A stretch of DNA of 64,000 nt. It comes from Kaistella jeonii. Lineage in GTDB: Bacteria; Bacteroidota; Bacteroidia; Flavobacteriales; Weeksellaceae. Position 1 is the stretch's first letter. Each line of letters starts with the position of its first letter. Positions 26,925 to 36,224 of the stretch are shown here, one piece after another. The notes beneath the pieces are model-generated. The model saw nothing but the letters and a program-made list of their open reading frames with translations, had not been told where the DNA came from and searched no databases. Position numbers and translations under genes: made by a program. The stretch is taken from NCBI RefSeq assembly GCF_000812865.1, contig NZ_JSYL01000010.1:19867-83866 (forward strand), read 5' to 3'.

Positions 26925-29210
26925 TTAAGCATTCTCTCTTCTCTGTGCATCTAAAACAGCGATTGTCGCCAAATTCACAATTTCATCTACACTTGCGCGC
27001 ATTTGTAAAACGTGAACAGGTTTTTTAAGACCCATTAAAATAGGACCTACAACTTGCGCAACTTTTAATCCCCGAATAATTTTATAGGAAATATTTGCAC
27101 TTTCTAAGTTAGGGAACACAAACACATTCGCCGGAGTTGTGCCCAGTTTTGAGAATGGATAATCGGAAAGATGATCAGCGTTTAAGGCAAAATCCGGTTG
27201 AATTTCACCATCAACGATCATATTCGGGAATTTCTCATGAAGCATTGAAACTGCTTTTGCTACTTTTTTTGAAGTCTCCGAAATACCTGCGAAATTTTCA
27301 AAAGATAACATGGCAATTCTCGGTTCGATGGCGAACGTTTTTACAGTCATTTCAGCCATTTTCGCAATATTCACCAAATCTTCTGATGTCGGATTTGGAA
27401 TGATGGAAGTATCGGCAAAAAACAAAGGTCTTTTTTCCGTCATAATCATCATCATAGAAGCGATTTTATCAACCCCTTTTTCTTTTTCAATAATTTTTAA
27501 AATCGGTTTGATCGTGGATGAATAATTTTTCGAAAAACCGACAATTAAAGCATCGGTGTCACCATGATGCAACATCAAAGGACCGAAGTAATCTCTTTGT
27601 CGAACATATCTTTTCGCTTTGTACTCGTTCATTCCTTTTCTCTGACGCAATTTCCAGAGCGTTTCGCGATATTTAAGGCGATTTTCTTCCTGATCATCAT
27701 CCATTGGATCAACAATTGGAACATCGAGTTCGATACCGAATTTTTTCATTTGTTCCTTCACATATTTTTTCTCTCCCAGTAAAATTGGTTGTGCGATTCC
27801 TTCTTCGTAAAGAATTTGAGCAGCTTTCAAAACGTTGTATTCTTCGGCATTGCCAAGTGTAACTCTTTTTGGATTAGAACGCGCTCTGTTTTGCATCATT
27901 CGGATGAGTTTCTCGTCGCGACCCATTCTGTCGAGCAAAGCATTTTCGTAATCATCAAAATTTTCGATAGGTTTTCCGGCGATTCCACTGTCCATAGCAG
28001 CTTTTGCAACGGCTTTGGAAACTCGGGTGATCAATCGGTTATCAAAAGGTTTCGGTATAAAATATTCTCTGCTGAAATTTAAATTTTTAACATTATAAGC
28101 TAAAATCACTGCTTCCGGCACAGGTTCTTTGGCCAAGTCAGCAATCGCTTTAACTGCGGCTAATTTCATTGCTTCATTAATTCCAGTTGCCTGAACATCG
28201 AGTGCGCCACGGAAAATATAAGGAAAACCAAGAACGTTATTCACTTGATTAGGATAATCACTTCTTCCAGTTGCCATGATGGTATCTTTTCGAGTTTCCA
28301 TCGCTAATTCGTACTCAATTTCAGGGTTCGGATTTGCCAAACCAAAAACGATAGGATTTTCTGCCATCGTCAAAAGCATTTCTGCAGTCATGACATCTGC
28401 CTTTGAAAGTCCTATAAAAACATCAGCTCCGTTTAATGCGTCTGCTAAAGTTTCCATCTCTGTGTTCGCTACAAAAAAGAGTTTTTCTGGAGTAAGATTT
28501 TCCCTTTTGTGATTGATGATTCCTTTTGAATCGCACATCAAAACATTTTCTTTTTTCAGACCCAATTCTAAATAAAGTTTCGTACACGCAATTGCTGCAG
28601 CTCCGGCTCCATTAATAACAACTTTTACCTCACCAATTTTTTTATTGGCAATTTCCAGGGCATTAATTAGTGCAGCCGCAGAAATAATTGCCGTTCCGTG
28701 CTGATCATCGTGCATCAAAGGAATGTTGAGCTCTTCCTTTAATTTCTGCTCTATATAAAATGCTTCAGGAGCTTTGATGTCTTCTAAATTAATACCACCA
28801 AAAGTTGGCGCAATTCCTTTAACGATCTGGATGAATTTATCGGGATCAGTCTCATTAATTTCAATATCAAAAACATTAATATCGGCGAAAATTTTGAACA
28901 GAAGTCCTTTTCCTTCCATCACGGGTTTTGAAGCTTCGGCACCAATATTTCCTAAACCTAAAACTGCAGTTCCATTAGAAATAACAGCAACCAAGTTTCC
29001 TTTGCCTGTATATTCGTAAGCTAATTTCGGATCTCTTTCAATTTCTAAACAAGGGATCGCAACACCCGGAGAATATGCGATTGAAAGATCGCGCTGCGAA
29101 GAATGTGGCTTTGAAGGAACAACTTCTATCTTTCCTTTCGGCTCACTTCTATGATAATCGAGGACTGCTTCTTTAAAATTCTTCTCGTCTCTGTTCGTTT
29201 TGTTTGACAT
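26925..29210 (-). CDS. maeB: NADP-dependent malic enzyme (MaeB type, with phosphotransacetylase-like domain)
   Basis: A 761-residue two-domain enzyme that decarboxylates malate to pyruvate with NADPH formation. The N-terminal malic enzyme part carries SIAYSPGVAIPC, the LMHDDQHGTA metal and substrate segment, and the nucleotide-binding VVINGAGAAAIAC. The C-terminal third is a phosphotransacetylase-like regulatory domain (VGPILMGLKKPVHVLQMRAS). The start MSNKTNRDEK at 29210 is chosen over an in-frame ATG at 29255 because the family begins there. Confidence 0.96.
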   Translation of the reverse strand: MSNKTNRDEKNFKEAVLDYHRSEPKGKIEVVPSKPHSSQRDLSIAYSPGVAIPCLEIERDPKLAYEYTGKGNLVAVISNGTAVLGLGNIGAEASKPVMEGKGLLFKIFADINVFDIEINETDPDKFIQIVKGIAPTFGGINLEDIKAPEAFYIEQKLKEELNIPLMHDDQHGTAIISAAALINALEIANKKIGEVKVVINGAGAAAIACTKLYLELGLKKENVLMCDSKGIINHKRENLTPEKLFFVANTEMETLADALNGADVFIGLSKADVMTAEMLLTMAENPIVFGLANPNPEIEYELAMETRKDTIMATGRSDYPNQVNNVLGFPYIFRGALDVQATGINEAMKLAAVKAIADLAKEPVPEAVILAYNVKNLNFSREYFIPKPFDNRLITRVSKAVAKAAMDSGIAGKPIENFDDYENALLDRMGRDEKLIRMMQNRARSNPKRVTLGNAEEYNVLKAAQILYEEGIAQPILLGEKKYVKEQMKKFGIELDVPIVDPMDDDQEENRLKYRETLWKLRQRKGMNEYKAKRYVRQRDYFGPLMLHHGDTDALIVGFSKNYSSTIKPILKIIEKEKGVDKIASMMMIMTEKRPLFFADTSIIPNPTSEDLVNIAKMAEMTVKTFAIEPRIAMLSFENFAGISETSKKVAKAVSMLHEKFPNMIVDGEIQPDFALNADHLSDYPFSKLGTTPANVFVFPNLESANISYKIIRGLKVAQVVGPILMGLKKPVHVLQMRASVDEIVNLATIAVLDAQRRENA

Positions 29211-29305
29211 GTTTTTCTGTTTTTTGCAAGTGCAAATGTGAAAATTGATCAACATTTAATGATAGTTCTAATCATCAATGTTGAAGGTGAAATTTGAATT
29301 AAACT

Positions 29306-30160
29306 TTAATTCAAAATATATTTAAGGTGATAATCTACTAAACTTTCGATGGGTTTCTGAACTACTTTTCCTATCTTTAAATTGAGTTCAGCCGCAGCTG
29401 ATCTTAAAATATCTTCATAAATGAAAGCAATATATCCAATAAAATTGATCTCTATTTCCCCGGCTTCAGGATATGGAAGGACCTGATAATCTAAGAAATT
29501 CTTCAATTCATCGAAAACCATATTTTGAAAATAAGGATGTTTTTTTCGTTCTGCAATAAATTTATTAAATTCTCCCAGATAAGCATTCGCTCTGGGATTA
29601 TGATACATATTATGAATGGCATCTTCAATCGTAAGGTTGTAGGTGGCGCGGAAATCCTGCTCTAAATCTGAGGGTAACTTTTTCATAAAAAATCTGCGCA
29701 AAAGGTGTTTTCCCAAAGCACTTCCGCTTCCTTCATCACCAATTAAAAAACCGAGCGAAGGTAGATCAACTCTAATTTTTTCACCGTCGAAAAAACAGGA
29801 ATTAGAACCGGTTCCGAGAATGCACACAATTGCAGGTTTCCCATTATAAGCGGCATAAGCAGCTGCAGTCATATCTTCTTTGATGGAAATATCTGCCTGC
29901 GGAAAAGCTTTTACAAATTCATTTTCTACTTTCTTGGCATTATCGGGAGTTCCGCAACCTGAACCGTAAAAAAAGACTTTTTCTATATGGTTTTTTAGAA
30001 AAAAGAGTTCCTGATTTCTGTCGATCTCTTTTACGATAAAATCGGGGTTAATGATATTTGGATTGAATCCCAAAGTGGTGGTTTTCAAATGGGTTTTTCC
30101 GGAATTTTCGAGGATCACCCAATCACATTTTGTGGAGCCGCCGTCAACAATGGCAATCAT
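29306..30160 (-). CDS. BadF/BadG-type ATPase, N-acetylglucosamine kinase-like
   Basis: A 284-residue actin-fold sugar kinase: MIAIVDGGSTKCDWV is the phosphate-1 loop, EDMTAAAYAAY and CILGTGSNSCFF are the connect-1 and phosphate-2 motifs, and GFLIGDEGSGSALGK is the GlcNAc-binding loop of the eukaryotic-type N-acetylglucosamine kinase group. It probably phosphorylates GlcNAc or a related amino sugar released from peptidoglycan. The exact substrate is inference. Confidence 0.82.
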   Translation of the reverse strand: MIAIVDGGSTKCDWVILENSGKTHLKTTTLGFNPNIINPDFIVKEIDRNQELFFLKNHIEKVFFYGSGCGTPDNAKKVENEFVKAFPQADISIKEDMTAAAYAAYNGKPAIVCILGTGSNSCFFDGEKIRVDLPSLGFLIGDEGSGSALGKHLLRRFFMKKLPSDLEQDFRATYNLTIEDAIHNMYHNPRANAYLGEFNKFIAERKKHPYFQNMVFDELKNFLDYQVLPYPEAGEIEINFIGYIAFIYEDILRSAAAELNLKIGKVVQKPIESLVDYHLKYILN

Positions 30161-30261
30161 ATTTTATTAAATTTAATGCGCTAAAATATCAATTTAATTT
30201 TAAACCTTTAATTTTTTACGCTACTATTTTAATTCTGCTGTAATTTTTAAATATAAGAATC

Positions 30262-30288
30262 AAAAAGGCAATCCAAAACTGAATTGCC
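30262..30288 (-). terminator. Terminator of the nfu gene
   Basis: On the minus strand the stem GGCAAT/ATTGCC (30283-30288 and 30267-30272) is followed by five T. Confidence 0.7.
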
Positions 30289-30314
30289 AAGTTTATTTAC
30301 AGGGTATCATTTAT

Positions 30315-30563
30315 TTATTCTACCTCTATTACTTCTAAAATTTCGGGTGCAAATTGTTTAATGGTATTTTCTACGCCTAATTTCATGGTCGAAAAACTCA
30401 TGGGACAACCATTACAGTTCCCTTGAAGTTTTACGGACACGATACCATCTTTCACATCGATCAATTCTATATCACCGCCGTCTTTGTTAAGAAACGGACG
30501 AATACTTTCCAGCGCATCCATTACTTTCGTCACTGTTTCTTCGTGTTTCATCTCTGTTTTCAT
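30315..30563 (-). CDS. Nfu-type Fe-S cluster carrier (NifU C-terminal domain)
   Basis: An 82-residue stand-alone NifU C-terminal domain with the cluster-binding CNGCPMS (CxxC) motif and the conserved ALESIRPFLNKDGGDIEL segment. It carries [4Fe-4S] clusters to client proteins, usually as a dimer. It is directly downstream of the Mrp/ApbC ATPase, a second Fe-S carrier, and the two probably form a small operon for cluster delivery. Confidence 0.93.
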   Translation of the reverse strand: MKTEMKHEETVTKVMDALESIRPFLNKDGGDIELIDVKDGIVSVKLQGNCNGCPMSFSTMKLGVENTIKQFAPEILEVIEVE

Positions 30564-30642
30564 TTTTCTTTTGTGATATAAATTCGGTTTTTTCTAAACC
30601 GCTATTTTTTATTTCTATAAGCTTCTGGAAGTAAATTCCAGC

Positions 30643-31746
30643 TTATTTTTTTGAAGAGCATCCCGCCATTGTGGTAATTTTTACCGCTTCAGTTGGAGGA
30701 AGTGATTTATTTCTTTCTACCAGACTTTCGATCATATTTTGGGCAGTTTTGATGTAGATCTCCTGGATTTTTGAACCTTCCTGCAAAACTGCAGGTCGAC
30801 CAACATCTCCCGCTTCTCTAATGCTTTGAATCAAAGGAATTTCTCCTAAAACAGGGATTCCTAAATCTTCTGCTAAATATTGTGCGCCTTGATTTCCGAA
30901 AATGTAATATTTGTTATCCGGTAATTCAGCCGGAGTAAAGTACGACATATTTTCAATTAAACCTAAGACCGGAATATTGATACTTTCCATTTGGAACATT
31001 GCGATTCCTTTACGAACATCAGCTAATGCAATATGTTGCGGCGTACTCACGATCACGGCTCCTGTAACGGGAACTTCCTGAATAATAGACAAATGAATAT
31101 CACCGGTTCCCGGAGGTAGATCGATCAAAAGAAAATCTAATTCACCCCAAGCTGCGTCGCGAATCATTTGATTTAAAGCTTTTGAAGCCATTGGTCCACG
31201 CCAAACTACGGCTTGGTTTGCTCCGGAGAAATATCCAATAGAGAGCATTTTCACACCATAATTTTCTACAGGTTTCATTAAATTCTTACCGTCGATCTCT
31301 ACTGAAATTGGTTTTGAATCTGTAGTATCAAACATGGTAGGAATTGATGGTCCATAAATGTCAGCATCTAAAATACCCACTTTAAAACCCATATTTGCTA
31401 AAGTTACCGCAAGATTTGCCGCAACAGTAGATTTACCAACACCTCCTTTTCCGGAAGCTACGGCGATGATATTTTGAATTCCTTTGATTTGTTTTCCTTT
31501 GATCTGATTTTGCTGAACTTCCGAAGGTTCCGGTGAAGCGATCTTTAATTTCAAAACAACTTCTTCCCCAAATTCTGAAGCGAATGCCTGTTTCATTGCT
31601 GCTTCAAGTTTCTTTTTTTCGTGCATTGCCGGTGAATGTGCCGTCATATCAATATAAACATCATTTCCCATTACCTGGAAATTGTGTACTAGATCATCAA
31701 CTTCTATTTCTTTCAAAAACGCCTGAACTTTTTCTTTCGTCAACAT
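30643..31746 (-). CDS. mrp: Mrp/NBP35-family Fe-S cluster carrier ATPase
   Basis: A 367-residue P-loop protein: an N-terminal MIP18/DUF59-type domain (about 1-90), the deviant Walker A VASGKGGVGKST, the switch segment ILDADIYGPSIP, and LLIDLPPGTGD. It binds and transfers [4Fe-4S] clusters. The tail AGCSSKK adds a single Cys. The start MLTKEKVQAFL at 31746 is preferred to 31773, because 31773 falls in a -7 box TAAATTTG (31771-31778, minus strand). Confidence 0.94.
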   Translation of the reverse strand: MLTKEKVQAFLKEIEVDDLVHNFQVMGNDVYIDMTAHSPAMHEKKKLEAAMKQAFASEFGEEVVLKLKIASPEPSEVQQNQIKGKQIKGIQNIIAVASGKGGVGKSTVAANLAVTLANMGFKVGILDADIYGPSIPTMFDTTDSKPISVEIDGKNLMKPVENYGVKMLSIGYFSGANQAVVWRGPMASKALNQMIRDAAWGELDFLLIDLPPGTGDIHLSIIQEVPVTGAVIVSTPQHIALADVRKGIAMFQMESINIPVLGLIENMSYFTPAELPDNKYYIFGNQGAQYLAEDLGIPVLGEIPLIQSIREAGDVGRPAVLQEGSKIQEIYIKTAQNMIESLVERNKSLPPTEAVKITTMAGCSSKK

Positions 31747-31988
31747 AATTCTGTATAATAAATTGGATGACAAATTTACGGAAATTTTTGTTATTTAGAA
31801 TGAGTAAAAGTTATGATTAATGTCTGCATTTTGTTAATTCAAAGAAAAAGATTTTTTTCTGTGTTCCGTTTTTTTGCCACTAAACATGATCAGTAAAAAC
31901 CATATTTGAATTACATTAAACTTACTAATTATGTTAAATTGTTGTTGTTTTTAACACAAAGAAGGTTAATATTTCGGAATTTTCTATC

Positions 31989-31996
31989 TACATTTG
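31989..31996 (+). promoter_or_regulatory. Candidate -7 box of the TonB receptor-aquaporin operon
   Basis: TACATTTG matches TAnnTTTG and lies 17 nt before the ATG at 32014. No clear TTTG is seen at -33, so activation by a regulator is possible. Confidence 0.5.
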
Positions 31997-32013
31997 ATTT
32001 AAAATTAAAATAC

Positions 32014-34455
32014 ATGAAAAAACTCATTCTACCGATCGTTCTTTGTGCTTCTCTATTTGTGTCTGCACAGGAAAAAAAGAAAGATTCTGATTCATTATCT
32101 GTTCAGGGAATTGATGAAGTCACCGTCACCGGAAGCAGAAATAAAAAAAGGACAGCAATTGACACTCCTGTTCCGGTAGATGTAATCGATGTAAAACAAA
32201 TCAGCCAGGCAACAGGACAGGTTGATGTAAACCAGCTTTTGCAATTTGCAGCACCTTCTTTTAATTCTAATAAACAGTCAGGTTCTGATGGCGCAGATGC
32301 GGTAGATCCTGCAACTTTGCGCGGTTTAGGTCCCGACCAAACATTGGTTTTACTGAACGGAAAAAGATATCATCAATCTTCTCTCGTCAATTTATTTGGA
32401 ACAAAAGGTCGCGGAAATTCTGGTACAGACATGAACACGATTCCTCTTGATGCGATCAAAAGAATAGAAGTTTTGCGAGATGGCGCTTCTGCTCAGTATG
32501 GCTCCGATGCAATTGCAGGTGTAATCAATGTTATTTTAAACGACAGAAAACAAGGTTTTGAAGCAAAGGCTTTTTACGGCTTAAATTTATTTAGAAGTCC
32601 GCACGGTGGAAATGAAATTGTTTCTGACAAAAAATTAGACGGACTTACTTTAGATGTCAGCGGAAATTACGGTGCGAGAATCGGTAACAAAGGCGGATTC
32701 ATCAACATTACGGGCGAGGTTATTTCTAAAGGTTACGCCATTCGAAATGCTAATCCGGATTTATATACTGCGCCACGACAAAGATTTGGAGATGCAAAAT
32801 CAAACAATTATTATCTTTTTTACAACGCGCAAATCCCCGTTTCTGAGAAAACCGATTTTTACTCTTTTGGAGGGTATTCTTACCGCAACACCGATGCTTA
32901 CGCCTGGACAAGAAGCGCCGATGCAGATGGAAATGCACCTTCGATCTATCCGGATGGTTTCAATCCGATCGAAAACACGCAAATCAAAGATTTCAATTTT
33001 AATAATGGACTTAAATTTAAAGTTACCAACTGGGATGTCGATTTATACAATGCGTTCGGGAGCAATCAGTTCACATACAACATCAACAATACCGTAAACG
33101 CGACTTTGGGTGCCAATTCGAAAACAAGTTTTGATGCAGGCGGTCATTCGCTTTTACAGAATACGAGTGGCTTCAATGCGTCGAAAGGTTTTGGAGTTTT
33201 AGAAGGATTAAATGTGGCATTTGGAGCAGAATTTAGATACGAACAATTTAAAATCATCAAGGGAGAAGAGCAATCTTATGCAGCGTACGACATTAATGGA
33301 AACATTGTAACGGCTTCTACTCCCGAAGATCTATTGGTCATAAATCCGCTTTCCGGAAATGTGAGACCAGCTGGTTCACAAGGATTTCCGGGATACTCTA
33401 TGGCAGTGAATCAAGGAAGAAATAATGTTGCAGCTTATCTGGACACAGAACTTGATCTTACGAAAAACTGGATGATCAGTGCTGCAGGAAGATTCGAAAA
33501 TTACAGTGATTTCGGAAGTACCGTTAACGGAAAATTTGCAACCAGATATAAGATCACCAATCAATTTGCTTTTCGGGGATCGGTTTCTACCGGATTTCGC
33601 GCGCCTTCTTTGGTTCAGAAATTTTATGGTTTAAACTTTACCAATTTTCAGGGTGGTCAACTCGTGACAATTCAGTTAGCTTCGAATGACAGCTTCCTGG
33701 CGAAATCGGTAGGAATTCCACAATTGAAACAGGAAAAATCGGTTAATGGAAGTGCCGGATTTACTTTTAATTCTAATAAATTCACCGCAACAGTTGATGG
33801 TTATTACGTAAAGGTGAAAGACAGAATCGTACTGACCGGAAATTTTGATCAAACCGATGATAAAATTGGCCAAATCTTGATTGACAATCATATTGATCAG
33901 GCACAGTTTTTCACCAACGCCATCGACACCAAAACTTTAGGACTTGATCTTATTTTAACGTACACCGAAAATATTGGAAACGGTAAATTAACTTCAAGTT
34001 TTGCCGCTAACTTTAATGATATGGAAATCACTTCTGTGAATACAACTCCTGAACTGAAGGGCAAAGAAGATGTTTATTTAAGTCCAAGAGAAAGAGCATT
34101 CATTTTGGCTTCGGCTCCTAAGAGCAAATTTAATTTGAGTTTAAATTACAAGATCAATAAATTCAATACGAATTTACAGCTGGTAAGATTCGATAAGGTC
34201 ACTTTGATCGGTTATAATGGTCCAGACGATTATCAAAAATATGGTGCAAAAGTAACGACGGATCTTTCTTTCGGTTATGATTTTACTAAAAATTTCAACT
34301 GGACCATAGGAGGTAAAAACGTATTCAACAGATATCCAAACCTACAGGTTCCGGCTGTTTCTGATGGAAATACTGAGTCTGGAGGAATTTTCGACCCTGT
34401 TCAAATGGGATTCTCTGGAAGACAGATTTTCACAAGACTTCATTATACTTTTTAA
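32014..34455 (+). CDS. TonB-dependent outer-membrane receptor
   Basis: An 813-residue receptor: signal peptide MKKLILPIVLCASLFVSAQ, plug domain at about 35-165 (IDEVTVTGSRNK; ATLRGLGPDQTLVLLNGKR; IEVLRDGASAQYGSDAIAGV), and a 22-strand barrel ending in an aromatic residue (TRLHYTF). It lacks the N-terminal carboxypeptidase-like domain common in Bacteroidota SusC proteins and has no SusD neighbour, which points to a metal chelate or small nutrient rather than polysaccharide. The frame is open to 31906, but the signal peptide and promoter fix the start. The aquaporin follows after 39 nt. Confidence 0.93.
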   Translation: MKKLILPIVLCASLFVSAQEKKKDSDSLSVQGIDEVTVTGSRNKKRTAIDTPVPVDVIDVKQISQATGQVDVNQLLQFAAPSFNSNKQSGSDGADAVDPATLRGLGPDQTLVLLNGKRYHQSSLVNLFGTKGRGNSGTDMNTIPLDAIKRIEVLRDGASAQYGSDAIAGVINVILNDRKQGFEAKAFYGLNLFRSPHGGNEIVSDKKLDGLTLDVSGNYGARIGNKGGFINITGEVISKGYAIRNANPDLYTAPRQRFGDAKSNNYYLFYNAQIPVSEKTDFYSFGGYSYRNTDAYAWTRSADADGNAPSIYPDGFNPIENTQIKDFNFNNGLKFKVTNWDVDLYNAFGSNQFTYNINNTVNATLGANSKTSFDAGGHSLLQNTSGFNASKGFGVLEGLNVAFGAEFRYEQFKIIKGEEQSYAAYDINGNIVTASTPEDLLVINPLSGNVRPAGSQGFPGYSMAVNQGRNNVAAYLDTELDLTKNWMISAAGRFENYSDFGSTVNGKFATRYKITNQFAFRGSVSTGFRAPSLVQKFYGLNFTNFQGGQLVTIQLASNDSFLAKSVGIPQLKQEKSVNGSAGFTFNSNKFTATVDGYYVKVKDRIVLTGNFDQTDDKIGQILIDNHIDQAQFFTNAIDTKTLGLDLILTYTENIGNGKLTSSFAANFNDMEITSVNTTPELKGKEDVYLSPRERAFILASAPKSKFNLSLNYKINKFNTNLQLVRFDKVTLIGYNGPDDYQKYGAKVTTDLSFGYDFTKNFNWTIGGKNVFNRYPNLQVPAVSDGNTESGGIFDPVQMGFSGRQIFTRLHYTF

Positions 34456-34494
34456 ATAACTGATATCATAATATTAACTAAAAACTAAAAAAAA

Positions 34495-35229
34495 ATGAAC
34501 GTTTCCTTAACATCAAAAATTGTAGCAGAAATGCTCGGCACAATGGTCCTGGTCTTAATGGGTTGCGGAAGCGCGATAATTGCTGCATCCAATGGAATTC
34601 CAGACGTAAATGGGGTCGGACTTTTAGGGATCGCTTTTGCTTTTGGCTTAAGTGTTCTCGCCATGGTTTATGCGATCGGCCACATTTCCGGTTGCCACAT
34701 TAATCCAGCTATTTCAGTCGCCATGGTCGTTGCGGGAAGAATGAAAGCCAAAGAAGCAGCATTTTATGTCATTGCCCAAATTATTGGAGCAATCATTGGC
34801 TCCGGGATTTTATATGTTATAGTAACAAATCAAATTGCAGGTTTTGAATTAAAACCTTACGCTTTAGGATCCAACGGATGGGGAGCAGGTTATTTGGGAG
34901 AATACAATACGGTAGCGGCTTTTGTAGCAGAATTTATTTTCACCTTTATTTTCCTTCTGGTTATTTTGGGTTCTACCTCAACAAAAAATATCAACGGTGG
35001 ATTTGCCGGGTTAGCAATTGGTTTGTCTCTTACGCTCATTCATATTGTAGGAATAAAAATTACGGGAGTTTCTGTAAATCCGGCTAGAAGTATCGGTCCC
35101 GCAATTTTTGCCGGTGGAGCAGCAATTTCGCAACTTTGGTTATTTATCGTTGCGCCAATATTAGGAGGAGCTGTAGCAGCTCTTGTGCACGGAGCGTTAA
35201 TTGAAAATCCCAAAAGTTTTAAGGAATAA
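34495..35229 (+). CDS. aqpZ: Aquaporin (AqpZ-like water channel)
   Basis: A 244-residue six-helix channel with both NPA motifs (GCHINPAISVAM and SVNPARSIGPA). The selectivity filter reads F (AFAFGLSV), H (TLIHIVGI), V (ITGVSVNPAR) and R, close to AqpZ (F-H-T-R) and unlike the glycerol facilitator (W-G-F-R), so water is the likely substrate. It lies 39 nt behind the TonB receptor with no terminator between, and a strong terminator follows it. Confidence 0.93.
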   Translation: MNVSLTSKIVAEMLGTMVLVLMGCGSAIIAASNGIPDVNGVGLLGIAFAFGLSVLAMVYAIGHISGCHINPAISVAMVVAGRMKAKEAAFYVIAQIIGAIIGSGILYVIVTNQIAGFELKPYALGSNGWGAGYLGEYNTVAAFVAEFIFTFIFLLVILGSTSTKNINGGFAGLAIGLSLTLIHIVGIKITGVSVNPARSIGPAIFAGGAAISQLWLFIVAPILGGAVAALVHGALIENPKSFKE

Positions 35230-35251
35230 AAAAATTATTATAAATATTTAA

Positions 35252-35285
35252 AAACACCAACTCTCGCAAAGTTGGTGTTTTCTTT
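35252..35285 (+). terminator. Terminator of the receptor-aquaporin operon
   Basis: A perfect 11-bp stem (AAACACCAACT/AGTTGGTGTTT) with a 7-nt loop, followed by TCTTTT. Confidence 0.85.
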
Positions 35286-35511
35286 TATAGAATAAACTTT
35301 AAAGTAAACATCGCTTTTTAGAGGACTCTAAGATTTACATCATTAAATTTTTAACATCAATTTAATTTAGGAAAATTCTATTTTGAAAATTACTTCGATG
35401 AAGTTGAAATACCTCTGAATAACTCAATTCTAATTTGGCAAAATAATTGCACGATATAAAAAGTTAAAAAACATTAAACAATTTATACACAACATTTTAA
35501 ATTCAATTTTT

Positions 35512-36120
35512 ATGAAAAATTCAATCTTAGCAATTTTGGCTGTAGCTGCATTAGCTTCTTGCAAAAAAAATGAAACAACCGTGGTAGATAATGCTACAGA
35601 CAGTTCGATGATTGCACCAACCACTGATTCTTCGATGATGCCGAAGGATTCTACATCCATGACATCCACGACGGGAACAATGGGAACCATGAGTGCCCAA
35701 GACAAAATGTTCGCAGATGCAGCAGCAAAAGGAGGAATGATGGAAGTGATGATGGGTGAACTTGCTGAAACCAGCGGAATGAACGCGAAAGTGAAAGCTT
35801 TAGGAAAAATGATGAAAGAAGATCATACCAAAGCAAACGACGAACTGAAAAGTTGGGCAATGACCGCAAAATATATGCTACCTACCAAAATGGATGCAGA
35901 TCAACAAAAAATGTATGACGATTTAAAAATGAAGAAAGGAGCAGATTTCGATAAAGCATATACCGATTTGATGGTAACTGACCACAAAAAAGATATCGCA
36001 GAATTCAAAAAAGAAGCTACCGAGGGAACAGGAGATTTGAAAGCATTTGCTTCTAAAACAGTTTCAACTTTGGAAGGTCATTTAAAAGCTTCTGAAGATG
36101 CAATGAAAGCTGTAAAATAA
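35512..36120 (+). CDS. DUF4142 lipoprotein
   Basis: A 202-residue protein with a lipobox at 14-17 (LASC), then a Ser/Thr/Met-rich linker to about residue 60, and a helical DUF4142 domain (ferritin-like four-helix bundle) containing MGELAETSGMNAKVKALGKMM and DHTKANDELK. DUF4142 proteins are common in Bacteroidota and often appear in stress-induced sets; their function is unsettled. The gene is flanked by strong terminators, so it is monocistronic. Confidence 0.85.
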   Translation: MKNSILAILAVAALASCKKNETTVVDNATDSSMIAPTTDSSMMPKDSTSMTSTTGTMGTMSAQDKMFADAAAKGGMMEVMMGELAETSGMNAKVKALGKMMKEDHTKANDELKSWAMTAKYMLPTKMDADQQKMYDDLKMKKGADFDKAYTDLMVTDHKKDIAEFKKEATEGTGDLKAFASKTVSTLEGHLKASEDAMKAVK

Positions 36121-36141
36121 TCTACTAAAGATTTTTACGAG

Positions 36142-36169
36142 AAAATCCCGCAATTATGCGGGATTTTTT
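36142..36169 (+). terminator. Terminator of the DUF4142 gene
   Basis: A perfect 11-bp stem (AAAATCCCGCA/TGCGGGATTTT) with a 4-nt loop, leading into TTTTTT. Confidence 0.88.
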
Positions 36170-36224
36170 AATTCAGCCTTTTCAAATTTTTACTAAAGTT
36201 TTGATACTTTCTTTTAATAAAAAT

